A DNA stretch of 64,000 nt from assembly GCA_035222895.1 (NCBI GenBank), contig JAVYIG010006862.1, forward strand, positions 1 through 64,000. Direction: 5' to 3'. The stretch's first letter is position 1; every line of letters begins with the position of its first letter. The notes under the pieces were generated by a model. The model had not been told where the DNA came from and searched no databases. It saw only the letters and a list, made by a program, of their open reading frames with translations. Source of the stretch: Strongylocentrotus droebachiensis (lineage: Eukaryota; Echinodermata; Echinoidea; Camarodonta; Strongylocentrotidae). This document shows, in pieces, positions 49,706 through 60,293 of the stretch. Made by a program: the position numbers and the translations under genes.

Positions 49706-50433
49706 AGGAGACATGGAGTGGAGTAAGACAGGAAAGGAGAGTATTGGAGGAGAGAAAAGATGATGGTGAAGGGGGACAGACAGACAGAGATAGAAAAAAA
49801 GATAAGGAGGAAAAGAGGGAGCTCCCTTTGGACAGGACATCAAGTTTGAATCCATTCAGAGGTTGACAGGGCTTGACTTTTAACATTCATATTTTCTGCT
49901 TACAGTCGATTGAAGATGGTTTTATAATTCATTTCTTAGTTTGACCAGAAATAAAGCACAGTCATTGTGATAATCTTCAAATCTTCATTCATAACTCTGC
50001 TTATCATGACGTTAGTGTGCATAAGGAGTCCCTAACCTGCTTTCATCCTTCAAGTATACATATCTTGTATATTTTCTGATAGTGTCGTTACTGCGGAGCA
50101 TATTCAGTGATCCTCAAATTGGCAAATGAATGCAATCAGTGGGGAAAGGTCACACCTGTTATATCTATGGACTTTGTTGGAAAGTTGGATGTTGATCCAA
50201 TAATGATGTCACAACATCTTTCTAAGTTTATAACCACTAAAACATCGTTCAGACACGCCATGCTGAAACGACTCAAAAGGAAACTACTTCGACAAAGTAA
50301 ATAGCGTAGTGAACATTACAAATCTGCACAGTTCTTTGATGTATGCATCGTTTGTAAAACCCCACTCGTCATTTATTTACATCTTAGGTTTTTTTTTTTT
50401 TTTGCTTTTTAGAATATTTTAAAGCAGTTTATT

Positions 50434-50472
50434 TTGTGTGTGTTTGTGTGTGTGTGTGGGGGGGGGGGGGGT
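50434..50472. repeat. TG repeat joined to a poly-G tract
   Basis: TGTGTGTG from about 50434 passes directly into a run of about 13 Gs ending at 50471. Confidence 0.9.
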
Positions 50473-51659
50473 GGAGGCAGAAAAGGGTTATTTTAAATAT
50501 AGGAAATCAAGGCATATGAATGTACAAATTTGTTTAATATACATTCTGTATTTTGGGGGAAAGAAAATACCATAAAGATGCACAAATGTAATAAAATATT
50601 ACAATCAGTAAAACTTACCCAATGGCATGAGGAACTTTTGGACAGAGGAGCCACTCTGTATTTGTTAGCAGTCTTCATATGACTGAACGAAGTTATACAT
50701 TTCCTAATAGTTGTGATGATTTTCCTCACAATATTTATCCCTCTAATATCTTTGATTTCTGTTGGGTTTTTTAAATGTCAATGTATTGAAAGTAAGTTAT
50801 TTGGGACTGGAGATGACCTTCAAAAGGTCACAAAATATGACCTCTTAGTTCTAATCATTTCCACCTGAAACGCAACCCTCAGTTTATCTGTGTATGATGA
50901 TATGGAAGTTTGTTGTTTTGCTTATAAATAGAGACCATCTATCAGAATATAAACAAAGTTCAAAGTTGTGTTCAGATTTAATGGATTTGCAATGTGCTGG
51001 TGAAGGTGATTTTGATGCAAGTTTTGATTGTTTTGTGAAGGAAGTTCAACCTAAAGCGAGACCTTGATTCTGTTGGGTCATGGTAAGATAAGACCGGTTC
51101 TGAAGTTCATCTATAATACTATCATGTGTATATTTAAACAATTATTAATTCCACATCATTTACTATCATTTTAAACCCATAATTACTCAAATGTATCACT
51201 CAGCCACTTATTTTGGCCAATTGCGTTTCTGACACCGCTATTCTGGGGCTGTCTGAAATCAGTCATGCATGACTTCTTGATTGTGATTTTGGTAACATAC
51301 AAAAGAAGTTAAAATGATCTTTCCAATCATATTACCTTAACCAAGGAATAATTTGAAATTATCAAGGTATTCACATGTTAATTTTGTTCCCTTTTTTTCA
51401 GGGAAACCCTATATTTTGAGTATTTTGCTAATTTACTGAAAGGACAAAACTCAATTCTAACTAGTTTACTACAAAGTTGTTATAATAATGATATAGGGAT
51501 ACATGTCATAAATGCCACTTACATGAAGATTTGTGGGAGGAAAATCCCATAAGTGCATGCATCATTTGGTATACCTGCGAACTGGCTCGTATGGCATTTA
51601 GATTTCATTATCCAAGCAAACATTCTCTGCTACGTTGAACAATGACTGATTATCACTAT

Positions 51660-52106
51660 CAGCCTTTTCACACACAGCTAAAATTCTATAAACATGACTA
51701 GTATAAACGTGTTTCGAACGTGTTTAAACTAATCACGAGCCTTTCACATACAGAAATTTCGGTGCGATCGTTAATCGTTTCGTGATTAACTACTGCTCGT
51801 AAAATGCGCAGTAGTGCCATTGCGCATCGAAGGTCATGTCACATCAATCAAAGCGCACGCTCCATTCAGTTTAAACACGTTTAAACACGAATAACCTTTC
51901 ACACACAAAATGTCAAGCTCACTAGATACGAACTTCGTATCTGCAGCCTGCTTTTAGGGGCGTATGGATCGCGACTTCGTATCTATCCCAACATCGTATA
52001 AACGATGTTCACACTGGGAAATTTTGTCTATAAACATGTTTAAAACTTTACGATGATTCTAATCATCTCTAGATACGATGAATTTTAGCTGTGTGTGAAA
52101 AGGCTG
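51660..52106. mobile_element. Non-autonomous DNA transposon with perfect 26-bp TIRs
   Basis: 51660-51685 (starting CAGCCTTTTCACACACAGCT) and 52081-52106 are exact inverse complements over 26 bases. Internal CCTTTCACA-ACA motifs repeat near 51742 and 51895. The 447 bases have no coding capacity. A target duplication is not clear (CTAT on the left, TAAA on the right), so the superfamily is undetermined. Confidence 0.85.
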
Positions 52107-52420
52107 TAAACCGAGTGAAGAGAATCATGAATTACCAAAGGCTAATCATTCAGACTTGATGGATCACCACTCATTAAGTTCTAACCTAGTGAACAGAACA
52201 TGTGCACAACCCATCGTTTAGACGGTACAATCAAGCAATACGTCCGTTGAGAGCCAAAAGGGCATTAACTTATATGTATATATGCTTTTACACAAAAGCT
52301 GCATTTACACTGCAAGCAAAATTATTTGGTTTTTCTCACTTTTGTTGGAAGTTGTCATGCAACTATATCTACACCTAAACTACACCTATCCCAGAGGGGA
52401 TACTCAGATTTGGTTTGGAT

Positions 52421-52652
52421 GGGGTGTGCCGCTCAAGCCTCGAAACCCATACCCATTATTAGGGGTCATTTTGGGTCATTTTTCTTGGGGGGGGGGGGAA
52501 TCAATTTTTCAAAATTATTGGTGTTTTGGGGGTGTTTTTCAGGTGTTTGTTTTGAAAAAACGGACCCATTTTAAAGGGTATTTTTGTTAAAAGTGGGACC
52601 CATGTTTAGGGATTTTCATTGAAAAAGTTACCCATTAGAGCGGCACACCCCC
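52421..52652. mobile_element. MITE-like repeat with GGGGTGTGCCGCTC ends
   Basis: GGGGTGTGCCGCTC (52421-52434) is inverted at 52638-52652 (GAGCGGCACACCCCC). The interior is T/G-rich with ACCCATTATTAGGGGTC and a poly-G tract near 52487-52498. Confidence 0.7.
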
Positions 52653-53039
52653 GTATGTCTTAATATGTGAGTACCTACCCCAGGAAAATATCAGGGAACT
52701 ATTCTGGTTTACAAAAAAATATTTTGATTGATTTTGTTTCAAATCTTATTTTTAGTGAATCGTGGTGAATAATACTTAAAGATTGTCTGATGGTGGGGAG
52801 GGAAAAAAATGAGCTAATAATGCATCTGAGAGATTCATCATTCTGGTGTTCCCTGCATTAGATGACAAAAACCCTGATGCTCTCATTTCACTTCTAGCCC
52901 CATGTATAGTGATTCCTATGGGAGTGAGAGCTATGAATATCACTTAGCCTACAGGCTCTCTGCTTCAGAAAACTGAAAAATATACAGCTGATGATCCAAT
53001 TCTCATGAGAGTTGGGAAGACATGGATATGAAAAGAGCA

Positions 53040-53555
53040 TTCCCATATCTGTGTTTCTCTCTCATTCACCCCTCTCTCTGTTTTTCTGTCTCTCTCTCAC
53101 TCTCTCTCTCTCTCTTTCTCTGTTTCTCTCTCACACACACACACACCCAGTCTCTCTTTCTTCTATCTTTTTCTTTCCATCTTCTCTTTTTGTTATGTTT
53201 CTTCTGTTCCTTTACCGTCTCTGTCTTTCTATGTGTGTATCGTTCTTTCTGTCTCTCACTCTCTCTGTCTTTCCTTCTCTTTCTCTCTCTTTCTCTTTAT
53301 CTCTCTTTCTCTTTCTCTCTCTCTCTCTTTCTCTCTCCATCTTTCCTTTTCTCCTTTTTCTCCTTTCTGTTTCTTGTCCTTTCATTTCTCATTATCTTTA
53401 TCTATCAAAATGTGTGTGTCTATCACTCTCGTTTTCTTCCAGTTTCTTAAAATTACAAAGTATACTACCCCTTGCCCTCTCTGTGTCTCTGTCTCTTCTT
53501 TCTTTCTCAATTTTTCTGTCCATCTCTTTTCTTCTTTCACTCTCTCTTTCTCTCA

Positions 53556-53587
<32 letters not shown>

Positions 53588-53695
53588 GTCTCTCTCTCTT
53601 ACTTACTCTACCCACTCCCCTCACCCCCTTCTCCTCCTTCTCTCCTCCTTCTCTCCCTTCTCTCCCTTTCTTTTCCATCCCACTTCACTCCATTC
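53040..53695. repeat. CT-rich polypyrimidine block
   Basis: CTCTCT and TTTCTC with embedded CACACA and TCTG runs, upstream of coding exon 2. Open frames of up to 232 codons (Ser/Leu/Phe) are artefacts. Confidence 0.9.
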
Positions 53696-54541
53696 TCCTT
53701 GAGAATATAACATGATGCCTCACATTTATTGAAAAGCAGACTATTTTGGGATATTCCCAATGCAGTATTTAATTTTGGGAGAAAGGAATACCAATCCTAC
53801 AACGTCTGAAGTATTTAGCAGCTGCTGAAAAAAAGTGGAATGGCCTCCGGACAAATAGTATTATGTTCTTTCATATACGAGCTCAGCATTTCTATGGAGC
53901 GCAATAAAGAAAATTCATGCTAAGAAGTTCAATGAAAGTTGGGGAAAATTGAACGCATTCACGTCAGTGATCTAAGGAGACTATACTTTTAGTTCCTACA
54001 TGAAGTTTCCAATATCTCTGGCTTGGTGTTGACCTACATGTAATGATTGCTTCTATAATTGTCACATTAGATTTCCTGTTCTCTTGAAGAAGAAAAATTG
54101 ATTTGGTGTCGGTAAAGCATTTAATGAATATGTGTTGAAAATTGTGTTGAAAATTGTGAAATTAGAAAATGTATAGCTTGAGAAATTAGTCAAATTGTAT
54201 GATTCTGTATTTTCATGATATATCCTTTCTTGTTTATATTGAGTGAGTGAACCAGCTTGTGGCTGATCCAAAGTGAATTTCTTTTCCTAAAATTTACATT
54301 TACATATGTTTTCAAAGAGCCTTTCCCATGTTACTCGATAGATGCATAACATGCAATTATATTCCTGATTGGAGGGGGTGTTTAGTTTTAATAAATTTAA
54401 TCATTATTCATTCATTCTTTCATTCATTTATTACCAAATATTCAAGATGCCTTTTAATTTCAGCATGAAATATTAATAAAGCTTTAAGTTATCTTGATAT
54501 CATTGTTTAATCGCTCTCCTTTTCTTCCCTTGTCATTTCAG

Positions 54542-54655
54542 CTACGTGGGTAGGAGGAGGGTACATTAATGGTACGGCAGAGTATGTCTATACGCAAGGC
54601 TATGGACTTCTCTGGACACAGGCCCCATGGGGGTATGCTGCCAGCTTAGTTCTTG
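54542..54655 (+). CDS. SLC5A7: Choline transporter, coding exon 2
   Basis: Encodes residues 56-93, with split codons at both ends (phase 1 to phase 1). The acceptor is a pyrimidine-rich stretch ending TTTCAG; the donor is CTTG|GTAAG. It contains the highly conserved CHT core [14 protein letters not shown], part of the membrane helix that helps form the substrate and Na+ site in SLC5 transporters, then [19 protein letters not shown], the next membrane segment. It lies almost 24 kb downstream of exon 1. A MITE begins about 27 bases after the donor. Confidence 0.96.
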
Positions 54656-54681
54656 GTAAGTATCATCATCATCATAATCAC

Positions 54682-55011
54682 TAGGCCTGTCCTCATCAGC
54701 TCGAGTTGGCCAAATATAGCCCGCTATTTTGTGATCCTTAATATTAGCCTGAAGTTACAAATCGTGTCTTCATCAGCTCGAAACTCAAGCTCAAGAAATT
54801 AGCTCCAGAAATTTGCTCATTGTTGGCGCATAGTGCGAGCCCTTGGGCTGGTGAAGACGGACCCACAAATAGCGGGCTATTTTGCAAACTAGCCCAAGAT
54901 ATCTGCGGAAAATTCCCCGAGCAAATAGCCCGCTATTTCGTGATTGGGCTAATTTCCCGAATCAGAAAAAGCGGGCTATTCGGCAAACTCAAGCTGATGA
55001 AGACAGGCCTA
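54682..55011. mobile_element. MITE with TAGGCCTGTC ends in intron 2
   Basis: TAGGCCTGTC-TCATCAGCT-GAGTT at the left is inverted at the right (AACTC-AGCTGA, GACAGGCCTA). Internal AATAGCCCGCTATTT palindromes occur several times. It begins 27 bases after the donor of coding exon 2. Confidence 0.75.
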
Positions 55012-55541
55012 CTGACACATCTTTTGAGAGTAGGAATGTGAGATATTTAAGCTTACTGTACAAGTATTCAACAATTTATTTTATTTCAAATTATTTAAGA
55101 AAAGATTAGAAAAGTGTTTTAAAAAATCTTAATTGTTAATTTGATATGACTACAGACTTGTGACTGTAAAAGATATCCTTTCTTTGCTTCTTTTCAAATT
55201 AGATAATGGAGCAAAAGAAAATCATTACCATATATATCATGTAAATTAATTTTTTCAGTAATTTCGTACCACAATATCATTATTTCTCTCTCTAATCTCC
55301 ATGTTCGGCTCTCACTTTTCAAAATGTTAGTAAAATGTCCAACAACACAAAATAGAAAAATTGACGTCACAAGTGCTGTTAAATATAATTTATGATATTG
55401 TGTGGTGTCCCCCAAAACCCAAAGTGATAATTTATTTATTGCCTGCGGTGGCATGGAATTGATGGGTGATGATGGAGGTAATTTTCCCCCTCTTGATCAT
55501 TGCTTGGTTGAGGGTATTAGATTTGTGATACCTGGGGACTA

Positions 55542-56054
55542 TACAGGGCGTATCATAATAAAGGATATTGAAGTTTAATGACGATTTATATGAAAACTAC
55601 TGATTTCATAATCAAGCATTTTATGTCTGTTGTAAAGGACAGAATGTCCCCTTTTTAATGACACCCCGATCATACTACTACTGTCACAGTTGACTGAATA
55701 ACAAAGCATTGCTGTCCACCATGTGAAAGGTGCACTGTGACAAGTTAGCATTCACAGATAAATTATAAAGATTAGTGCTTGTGTCAGCCCAGACATATTG
55801 AAATGCTGAACAATGAGTGGATTATGTGTCTAAGAAGGAAATGTTATCAAACTTGGCACAGTGCACCTTTCACATGGTGGACAGCAATGCTTTGTTATTC
55901 AGTCAACTGTGACAGTAGTAGTATGATCGGGGTGTCATTAAAAAGAGGACATTCTGTCCTTTACAACAGACATAAAATGCTTGATTATGAAATCAGTAGT
56001 TTTCATATAAATCGTCATTAAACTTCAATATCCTTTATTATGATACGCCCTGTA
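55542..56054. mobile_element. Palindromic transposon with about 205-base arms and TA target duplication
   Basis: TACAGGGCGTATCATAATAA starts at 55542 and its complement ends at 56054. TA lies just outside both ends (55540-55541 and 56055-56056). The arms match for about 205 bases with only one or two differences (one run-length difference at CCCCTTTTT/CTCTTTTT), leaving a roughly 100-base unpaired centre. TIR form and TA target suggest a Tc1/mariner-type MITE. Near-identity of the arms suggests recent origin or gene conversion. Confidence 0.85.
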
Positions 56055-56873
56055 TACTGGTAGCCGGGTATTGAGTGGTGAAAGAGAGATGCGGGTGAAA
56101 AGGATAGTGGAATAAAAGTGAGGCATATTTATTGATTAAACACTTCCAAGAAGTAGATTGGTGCAAGGTGTTAATAAGAAAGTTGTAAATGCAATTTTAA
56201 TTTTCAGATTTTTACGATAATAACAATTATATTGATTCTAACCTTTCTATTATTTGCTTCTTACATGAATTGACAAATGAAGCAACAGTAATATTCTGAT
56301 TTCTTTATTGCTTATTTCTTACAATATTTTAAAGGATTAAACGGTGCATCACCTTAATGCATATAGGTAATTAGGTGATGACAGATTGATATCTATTTGC
56401 TATTAAACACACAGGCACCATAATGTTTAAACATTAACACGATTACGGACTGAATTTGCTCATAATTTTACAGATAATTTTACAGATAATGAAACAAGTA
56501 ATGGTAAATATGCACAGCCTGTTTGATTTTGAAGTATAGCAGCAAAGGGGATGGTACTAGACTATTTGGCATTTTGATAAAAATCAGAACGCTGAAATGT
56601 GCTCTAATTAGATGAGTGCATTGGGTATCAAAATGCACATGTCCTGCATTAGAAATGTGAAGAAAAGTGCAGAGTTTACGAACAGGTAGATTACAAATAG
56701 GAGATCTGTTCATTCTATGGAAAATGTGTGAAGATCAAGGATTGCATGGACTTTATTTGAGAATGTAAAAAGATAATTTCTCATAACAAATTAAGTGATC
56801 CGCGATTAATTACTATTATCTTATTATTTCTTCGTATCATCTTATCACGATCCTTTCTTCTTATTATTTACAG

Positions 56874-57029
56874 GTGGTCTTTTGTTTGCCAAGCAGATGA
56901 GATCCCAAGGCTACGTCACCATGCTGGACCCCTTCCAGCTCAAATATGGCTCTCGTATGGGGGGTCTGCTCTTCTTACCAGCCCTCATGGGGGAACTGTG
57001 CTGGTCTGCTGCCATCCTTTCTGCTCTAG
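56874..57029 (+). CDS. SLC5A7: Choline transporter, coding exon 3
   Basis: Encodes residues 94-145, phase 1 at both ends, acceptor TTTACAG and donor CTAG|GTAAAA. The peptide contains [14 protein letters not shown] and [14 protein letters not shown], two hallmark CHT stretches. The first is the intracellular loop and start of the following helix; the second is a membrane helix. No stop or frameshift is present. This is among the best conserved parts of the protein between animals, and it fixes the identification as CHT rather than another SLC5 member such as a glucose or iodide transporter. Confidence 0.97.
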
Positions 57030-57305
57030 GTAAAAGCAAAGTCTCCATTCATGTTTTATTTTTTAATATTTTAATTTATTATTTCAATATTTTATGTTTT
57101 ACTGTTTTTGTTATTTCTATTAATTTATAAACATTATTTAAATCAATTTATTCATATTCATATTATTTTTATTTTTATTTTTTGGGGTGGGGGGTTTAAG
57201 AAAAAAGAAATGGGGGGGGGGGCACTGCAACCCTGTTACTGTTGAGAGGGATGAGTCATACTGGAGCTTGTTTTTTGAGATGATTTGACTCCAGTCACAT
57301 GATGT

Positions 57306-57866
57306 TGAGGCGTTATGGTATAGTGAGTGGTTCATACACTCTCTCAATCCAAGGGTTCAAATCCTAGCCCGACCCTAATATGATACTTGCGATTATAAAT
57401 CCATTCTCTTACCCTCTGCAAATTTAAATGTGTTTTTTTTCAATTTTTCATGCATTTGCACATCACAGACCATTTCAGATATTGAGACAATATCGCACAG
57501 TCATCTGGGTACTTTTTTTACAAACCATGAAATACTGTTTAAAAAATCACTTCTGCACATTTAGCATAAGATACTGTACATCAACTGTTCATGTACATAC
57601 ACTATAATAATTAGCAGTATTGTTAATAGCTAAAGATTGAAAAGAAGTAAGCATCCTCCTGACACGACACTAATGTCCTTTGGCAAGGTATTAATCTTCA
57701 TTTGCCACACTCGACCCAGGTGAGGTAAATGGGTACCTGGCAGAATTAATTCCTTTAAAATGCTAGAGCGCTGTAATGGCAGCTAGGCTAAAGCCGGGGT
57801 AATAATAAATGCGCCTCGTAATAGGATTTCTAGATAGACGGCGTCATAAAATGCCTATTATTATTA
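57306..57866 (+). mobile_element. tRNA-derived SINE in intron 3
   Basis: Head: A-box GTTATGGTATAGTGAGTGG (57312-57330) and B-box GGGTTCAAATCC (57353-57364). Body: GGCAAGGTATTAATCTTCAT, ACCCAGGTGAGGTAAATGGG and GAGCGCTGTAATGGC. Tail: ATTATTATTAT (about 57856-57866). The long gap between head and body (57390-57660) suggests two elements or an inserted segment. Confidence 0.65.
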
Positions 57867-57935
57867 TACACTTTAATAATTAGCATTATATATTTGGAGC
57901 TGAAGGTTGAAAAGAAAGTAAGCATCCTCCCATTT
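57596..57935. repeat. Direct repeat flanking the SINE body, next to an acceptor
   Basis: 57596-57660 and 57867-57935 share ACACT-TAATAATTAGCA, then GTTGAAAAGAA-GTAAGCATCCTCC. The second copy runs up to about 30 bases before the acceptor of coding exon 4. It is longer than a usual SINE target duplication, so a duplication event accompanied or followed the insertion. Confidence 0.7.
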
Positions 57936-57966
57936 CTTTACCTGTCTTGTTCTTATCTACTGGTAG

Positions 57967-58115
57967 GTGCAACAATTAGTGTTATCTTGGATCTGAACAT
58001 GGAGATCTCAGTGACCATCTCTGCCTGTATAGCAGCGTTCTATACCTTCTTTGGAGGACTCTACTCAGTGGCTTACACCGATGTCATTCAACTCATCTGT
58101 ATCTTCTTTGGATTG
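57967..58115 (+). CDS. SLC5A7: Choline transporter, coding exon 4
   Basis: Encodes residues 146-195, entering in phase 1 and ending in phase 0. The acceptor is CTGGTAG after a pyrimidine-rich stretch; the donor is GATTG|GTAAAT. It reads [18 protein letters not shown] and then [18 protein letters not shown], the conserved helix with the YTDV motif of CHT, followed by ICIFFGL at the start of the next segment. The exon is hemmed in by repeats: a SINE with flanking direct repeats ends about 30-100 bases upstream, and a MITE starts 14 bases after the donor. Confidence 0.96.
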
Positions 58116-58129
58116 GTAAATACCAGTAC

Positions 58130-58398
58130 TTAAAGGGGGTGTAGCATGACAAGACTTTGTGTCTTTCCCGCAGCCTGACTTGGGGCCAATCGGGTATAAT
58201 ACGACTACGGATGATGCGACCTCAGTATTCACGTGGGTGCAACATACGGGAAACCGAAGCGTGAGGAGAACTTCAGTCTGTTTCGCGAAGGCTAGCGCGT
58301 GCTGACCGTTAATTCAAGTCCATTCATTTACGTGCAGTCATCCAAAAGAAGTCGTAGATAGCGTTAACCAGTATTAGCCATGCTTCACCACCTTTAAC
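58130..58398 (+). mobile_element. MITE with TTAAAGGG ends (copy 2), beside a splice donor
   Basis: Same family as 20910-21156, longer by a small internal insertion. It starts 14 bases after the donor of coding exon 4 (58115|58116), so it defines nearly the whole 5' end of intron 4. Confidence 0.75.
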
Positions 58399-58595
58399 AT
58401 GACGACTACTGAATTCTCTCATTCCCATAGGCTTTTGTACAGGGGCAACTCAGGTCTTGTAGGCAATGGGTTAAACTTGGGGGCACAGTTTCCCTAAATT
58501 GAATTTGACCCTGTATGCCCTCAAATAGCCATACCTTTTCATCATTTAAGGGGTTTTTGTGGTTGTTGTTATTTAGAATCTTGGGGTAAAGGTTA

Positions 58596-58931
58596 CAGCC
58601 TCTCCAAAGTGTGGGGAGTCCAACAAATTTGAAGGCAAAATTTAATAAACTGTATCATAATGTGAAATAGGTTGTCATTAAAGACACATTGCTGCAAGGA
58701 TTTTCAAAACAAATGTGTTTAAGGTCGAATATTGATTAAAGAATACAAAATTTAGGTTTTCTGCGTACAACAGAAACCCAAATTATTTTCTTTTGTTAAT
58801 ATTTTTCTTCAAACACATTTTCTTTTTTTCTTCTTTTTTTTCTTTGAAGAAGTGTGTTTTAAATGACATTCTCTTTCACATTATGATACGATTTAAGTGA
58901 AATTTTTGGTTCCCAACACTTTAGAGGGGGA
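58596..58931. mobile_element. Foldback MITE (copy C), in intron 4
   Basis: Both arms are recognisable (GCCTCTCCAAAGTGTGGGGA at the left, CCCAACACTTTAGAGGGGG at the right) and TTA lies at both outer borders (58593-58595 and 58932-58934). Internal sequence is shared with copies A and B. A T/C-rich expansion is present in the right half. Confidence 0.75.
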
Positions 58932-59276
58932 TTAACATTTAGGCTTCTTACTACTCATTCACATAGGATGCCCCAGTTTGGCTTTGGATAGCCCCCTCCC
59001 TGCCTGTGGGTAGCCCCCTCCCCCACCGATTTTCCTTCTCTAGGATCAATCTTGGAGTAGACCCCATCTGTGCCACCGAGTTTTCAACAATTATCATATG
59101 TGGACGTTCAAGTGTTGCATTTTGACCCCTGAAGCTTTTTTTCATTGTTAAATTGGGTTTTAAATACATTGCTGTGGAATTATTAACTTCACAAATGAAC
59201 TTCATTAAATGATGTATCCTTTGTATAAATAATGAATACAGTACTTGATACATTTCTTTTTTTCTTCTGTTCACAG

Positions 59277-59402
59277 TGGCTATGCATACCGTTCGCCCTG
59301 ACTCATGAAGCCGTCCTACCAATCACAAACACATCCAGCGAATGGATCGGTACATGGGACAACAAGTATGCCGGTGTCTGGTTTGACTATGCCCTCCTAC
59401 TG
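59277..59402 (+). CDS. SLC5A7: Choline transporter, coding exon 5
   Basis: Encodes residues 196-237, phase 0 to phase 0; acceptor TTCACAG, donor TACTG|GTGAGT. The segment starts WLCIPFALTHEAV, matching the CHT helix and extracellular loop, and continues through a more variable loop (SSEWIGTWDNKYAG) to WFDYALLL, the start of the next helix. An open frame continues past the donor into intron 5, but the clean splice into MFGGIPWQ shows that this is intron read-through and not coding sequence. Confidence 0.94.
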
Positions 59403-60139
59403 GTGAGTTTACACCACGCCGGAAGGTGTCACTTCATGTTGACTTTGTGTCCTTTATTCGTATGCTGCAGTAGAATATTAAAAAAAAATTATGAACATAA
59501 AGAAAATAACTTTGTTTCAGGGATGTACGTGATAAGTTTTGTGTTTGCTAATTTGAAGAAAAAAAGGGTAGGCCAATTGAACAGAGCAAGAAATTTCACG
59601 TTAAATGGTCATATATGTATAGGGCAAATCACCTATGACAAATCATGCTAATATATTTTAGTTTATATTTGAAAAGCCCAAAATAGGGATGTATTTAGAG
59701 CTCATTTTGCACTTTTTTTATAGGCAAAAAGGGGTCGTATATTGTGGAAGTGTTCTTAAACGTCCCCTAATATAATGGTCATTTTTTACTAAGATAACGA
59801 TTATGGACGTCATTGAATATGAAGTCACACAACCAAGGTCAACCTATTTAACATTTATTTTGAAATTAAATAATTCAGAATAGCTCTACATTTTTTGTAC
59901 TAATTTGATGATCAGAATGGGCTGGGTTTGTTTTTTCCTTTCTTAGCAATAAATGATAATGATTTTGCTTGAAGAAAACAGATCAAATATAGCTTTCCAA
60001 ACTAGATTTCTGCACAACGACCTCCAGGGATACTATTGTGACAAAATGACAGTTTTCTTTATTGCATTTAAAAGAGACTGAAGCAAATTAAATATAGTAC
60101 GCTTGCTGTGACTTTATATTTTTTACTTTTCTCTCGTAG
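59403..60139 (+). other. Choline transporter introns 5 and 6 surroundings: intron 5 (phase 0)
   Basis: Opens GTGAGTTT and ends CTCTCGTAG. It is 737 bases, AT-rich, with no repeat that I can match elsewhere in the window. Confidence 0.9.
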
Positions 60140-60293
60140 ATGTTTGGCGGTATCCCATGGCAGGTATATTTCCAGCGTGTCCTGTCGTCCAAGACTGCCG
60201 AGAGAGCCCAATGGCTCTCCTACGTTGCTGCAGGTGGCTGCATTATCATGGCGGTCCCTCCTATACTCATTGGAGCTATCGGCTACAGTGCAG
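60140..60293 (+). CDS. SLC5A7: Choline transporter, coding exon 6
   Basis: Encodes residues 238-288 plus one base (phase 0 to phase 1); acceptor CTCGTAG, donor GTGCAG|GTAGGA. It contains [17 protein letters not shown], the most recognisable CHT signature, and then the hydrophobic segment [20 protein letters not shown]. In the SLC5 fold, the GGIPWQ region forms part of the transport core. A LINE 3' fragment begins about 20 bases after the donor, within the start of intron 6. Confidence 0.97.

Larger units (their letters stand above)
30696..54541 (+). other. Choline transporter intron 1 (about 23.8 kb, phase 1)
   Basis: Starts GTATGTCC and ends with a pyrimidine-rich tract and CAG. No coding exon is needed here, since residues 55 and 56 are joined directly. 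The intron is mostly repeats: MITEs (30848, 31647, 32023, 45973, 52421), a SINE at 37321 and another at 39337, a composite hAT-like element (43202-45695), a 26-bp-TIR transposon (51660), CT-rich blocks (32820, 36310, 42000, 53040) and tandem duplications. In the remaining unique stretches, for example 33.0-34.7 kb, 37.6-39.3 kb and 48.2-49.6 kb, I see nothing recognisable. Confidence 0.9.
54656..56873 (+). other. Choline transporter intron 2 (phase 1)
   Basis: Opens GTAAGTATCATC and closes TTATTTACAG. It contains a TAGGCCTGTC-ended MITE (54682-55011) and a 513-bp palindromic element (55542-56054). The remainder, 56057-56870, is AT-rich and featureless. Confidence 0.92.
57030..57966 (+). other. 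Choline transporter intron 3 (phase 1)
   Basis: Opens GTAAAAGC and ends CTACTGGTAG. It contains an AT-rich start, a poly-G stretch near 57183-57222 and a tRNA-derived SINE (about 57306-57866) flanked by a 65-70 base direct repeat, the second copy of which runs up to the acceptor region. Confidence 0.92.
58116..59276 (+). other. Choline transporter intron 4 (phase 0)
   Basis: Opens GTAAATAC and ends TTCACAG. Two non-autonomous DNA elements occupy much of it: 58130-58398 and 58596-58931. The rest holds no recognisable feature. Confidence 0.92.

Noticed and set aside
53012..53715. Overlapping frames of 142-232 codons before coding exon 2
   Set aside because: CT and TTTCTC low complexity; overlapping frames in all phases, not coding.
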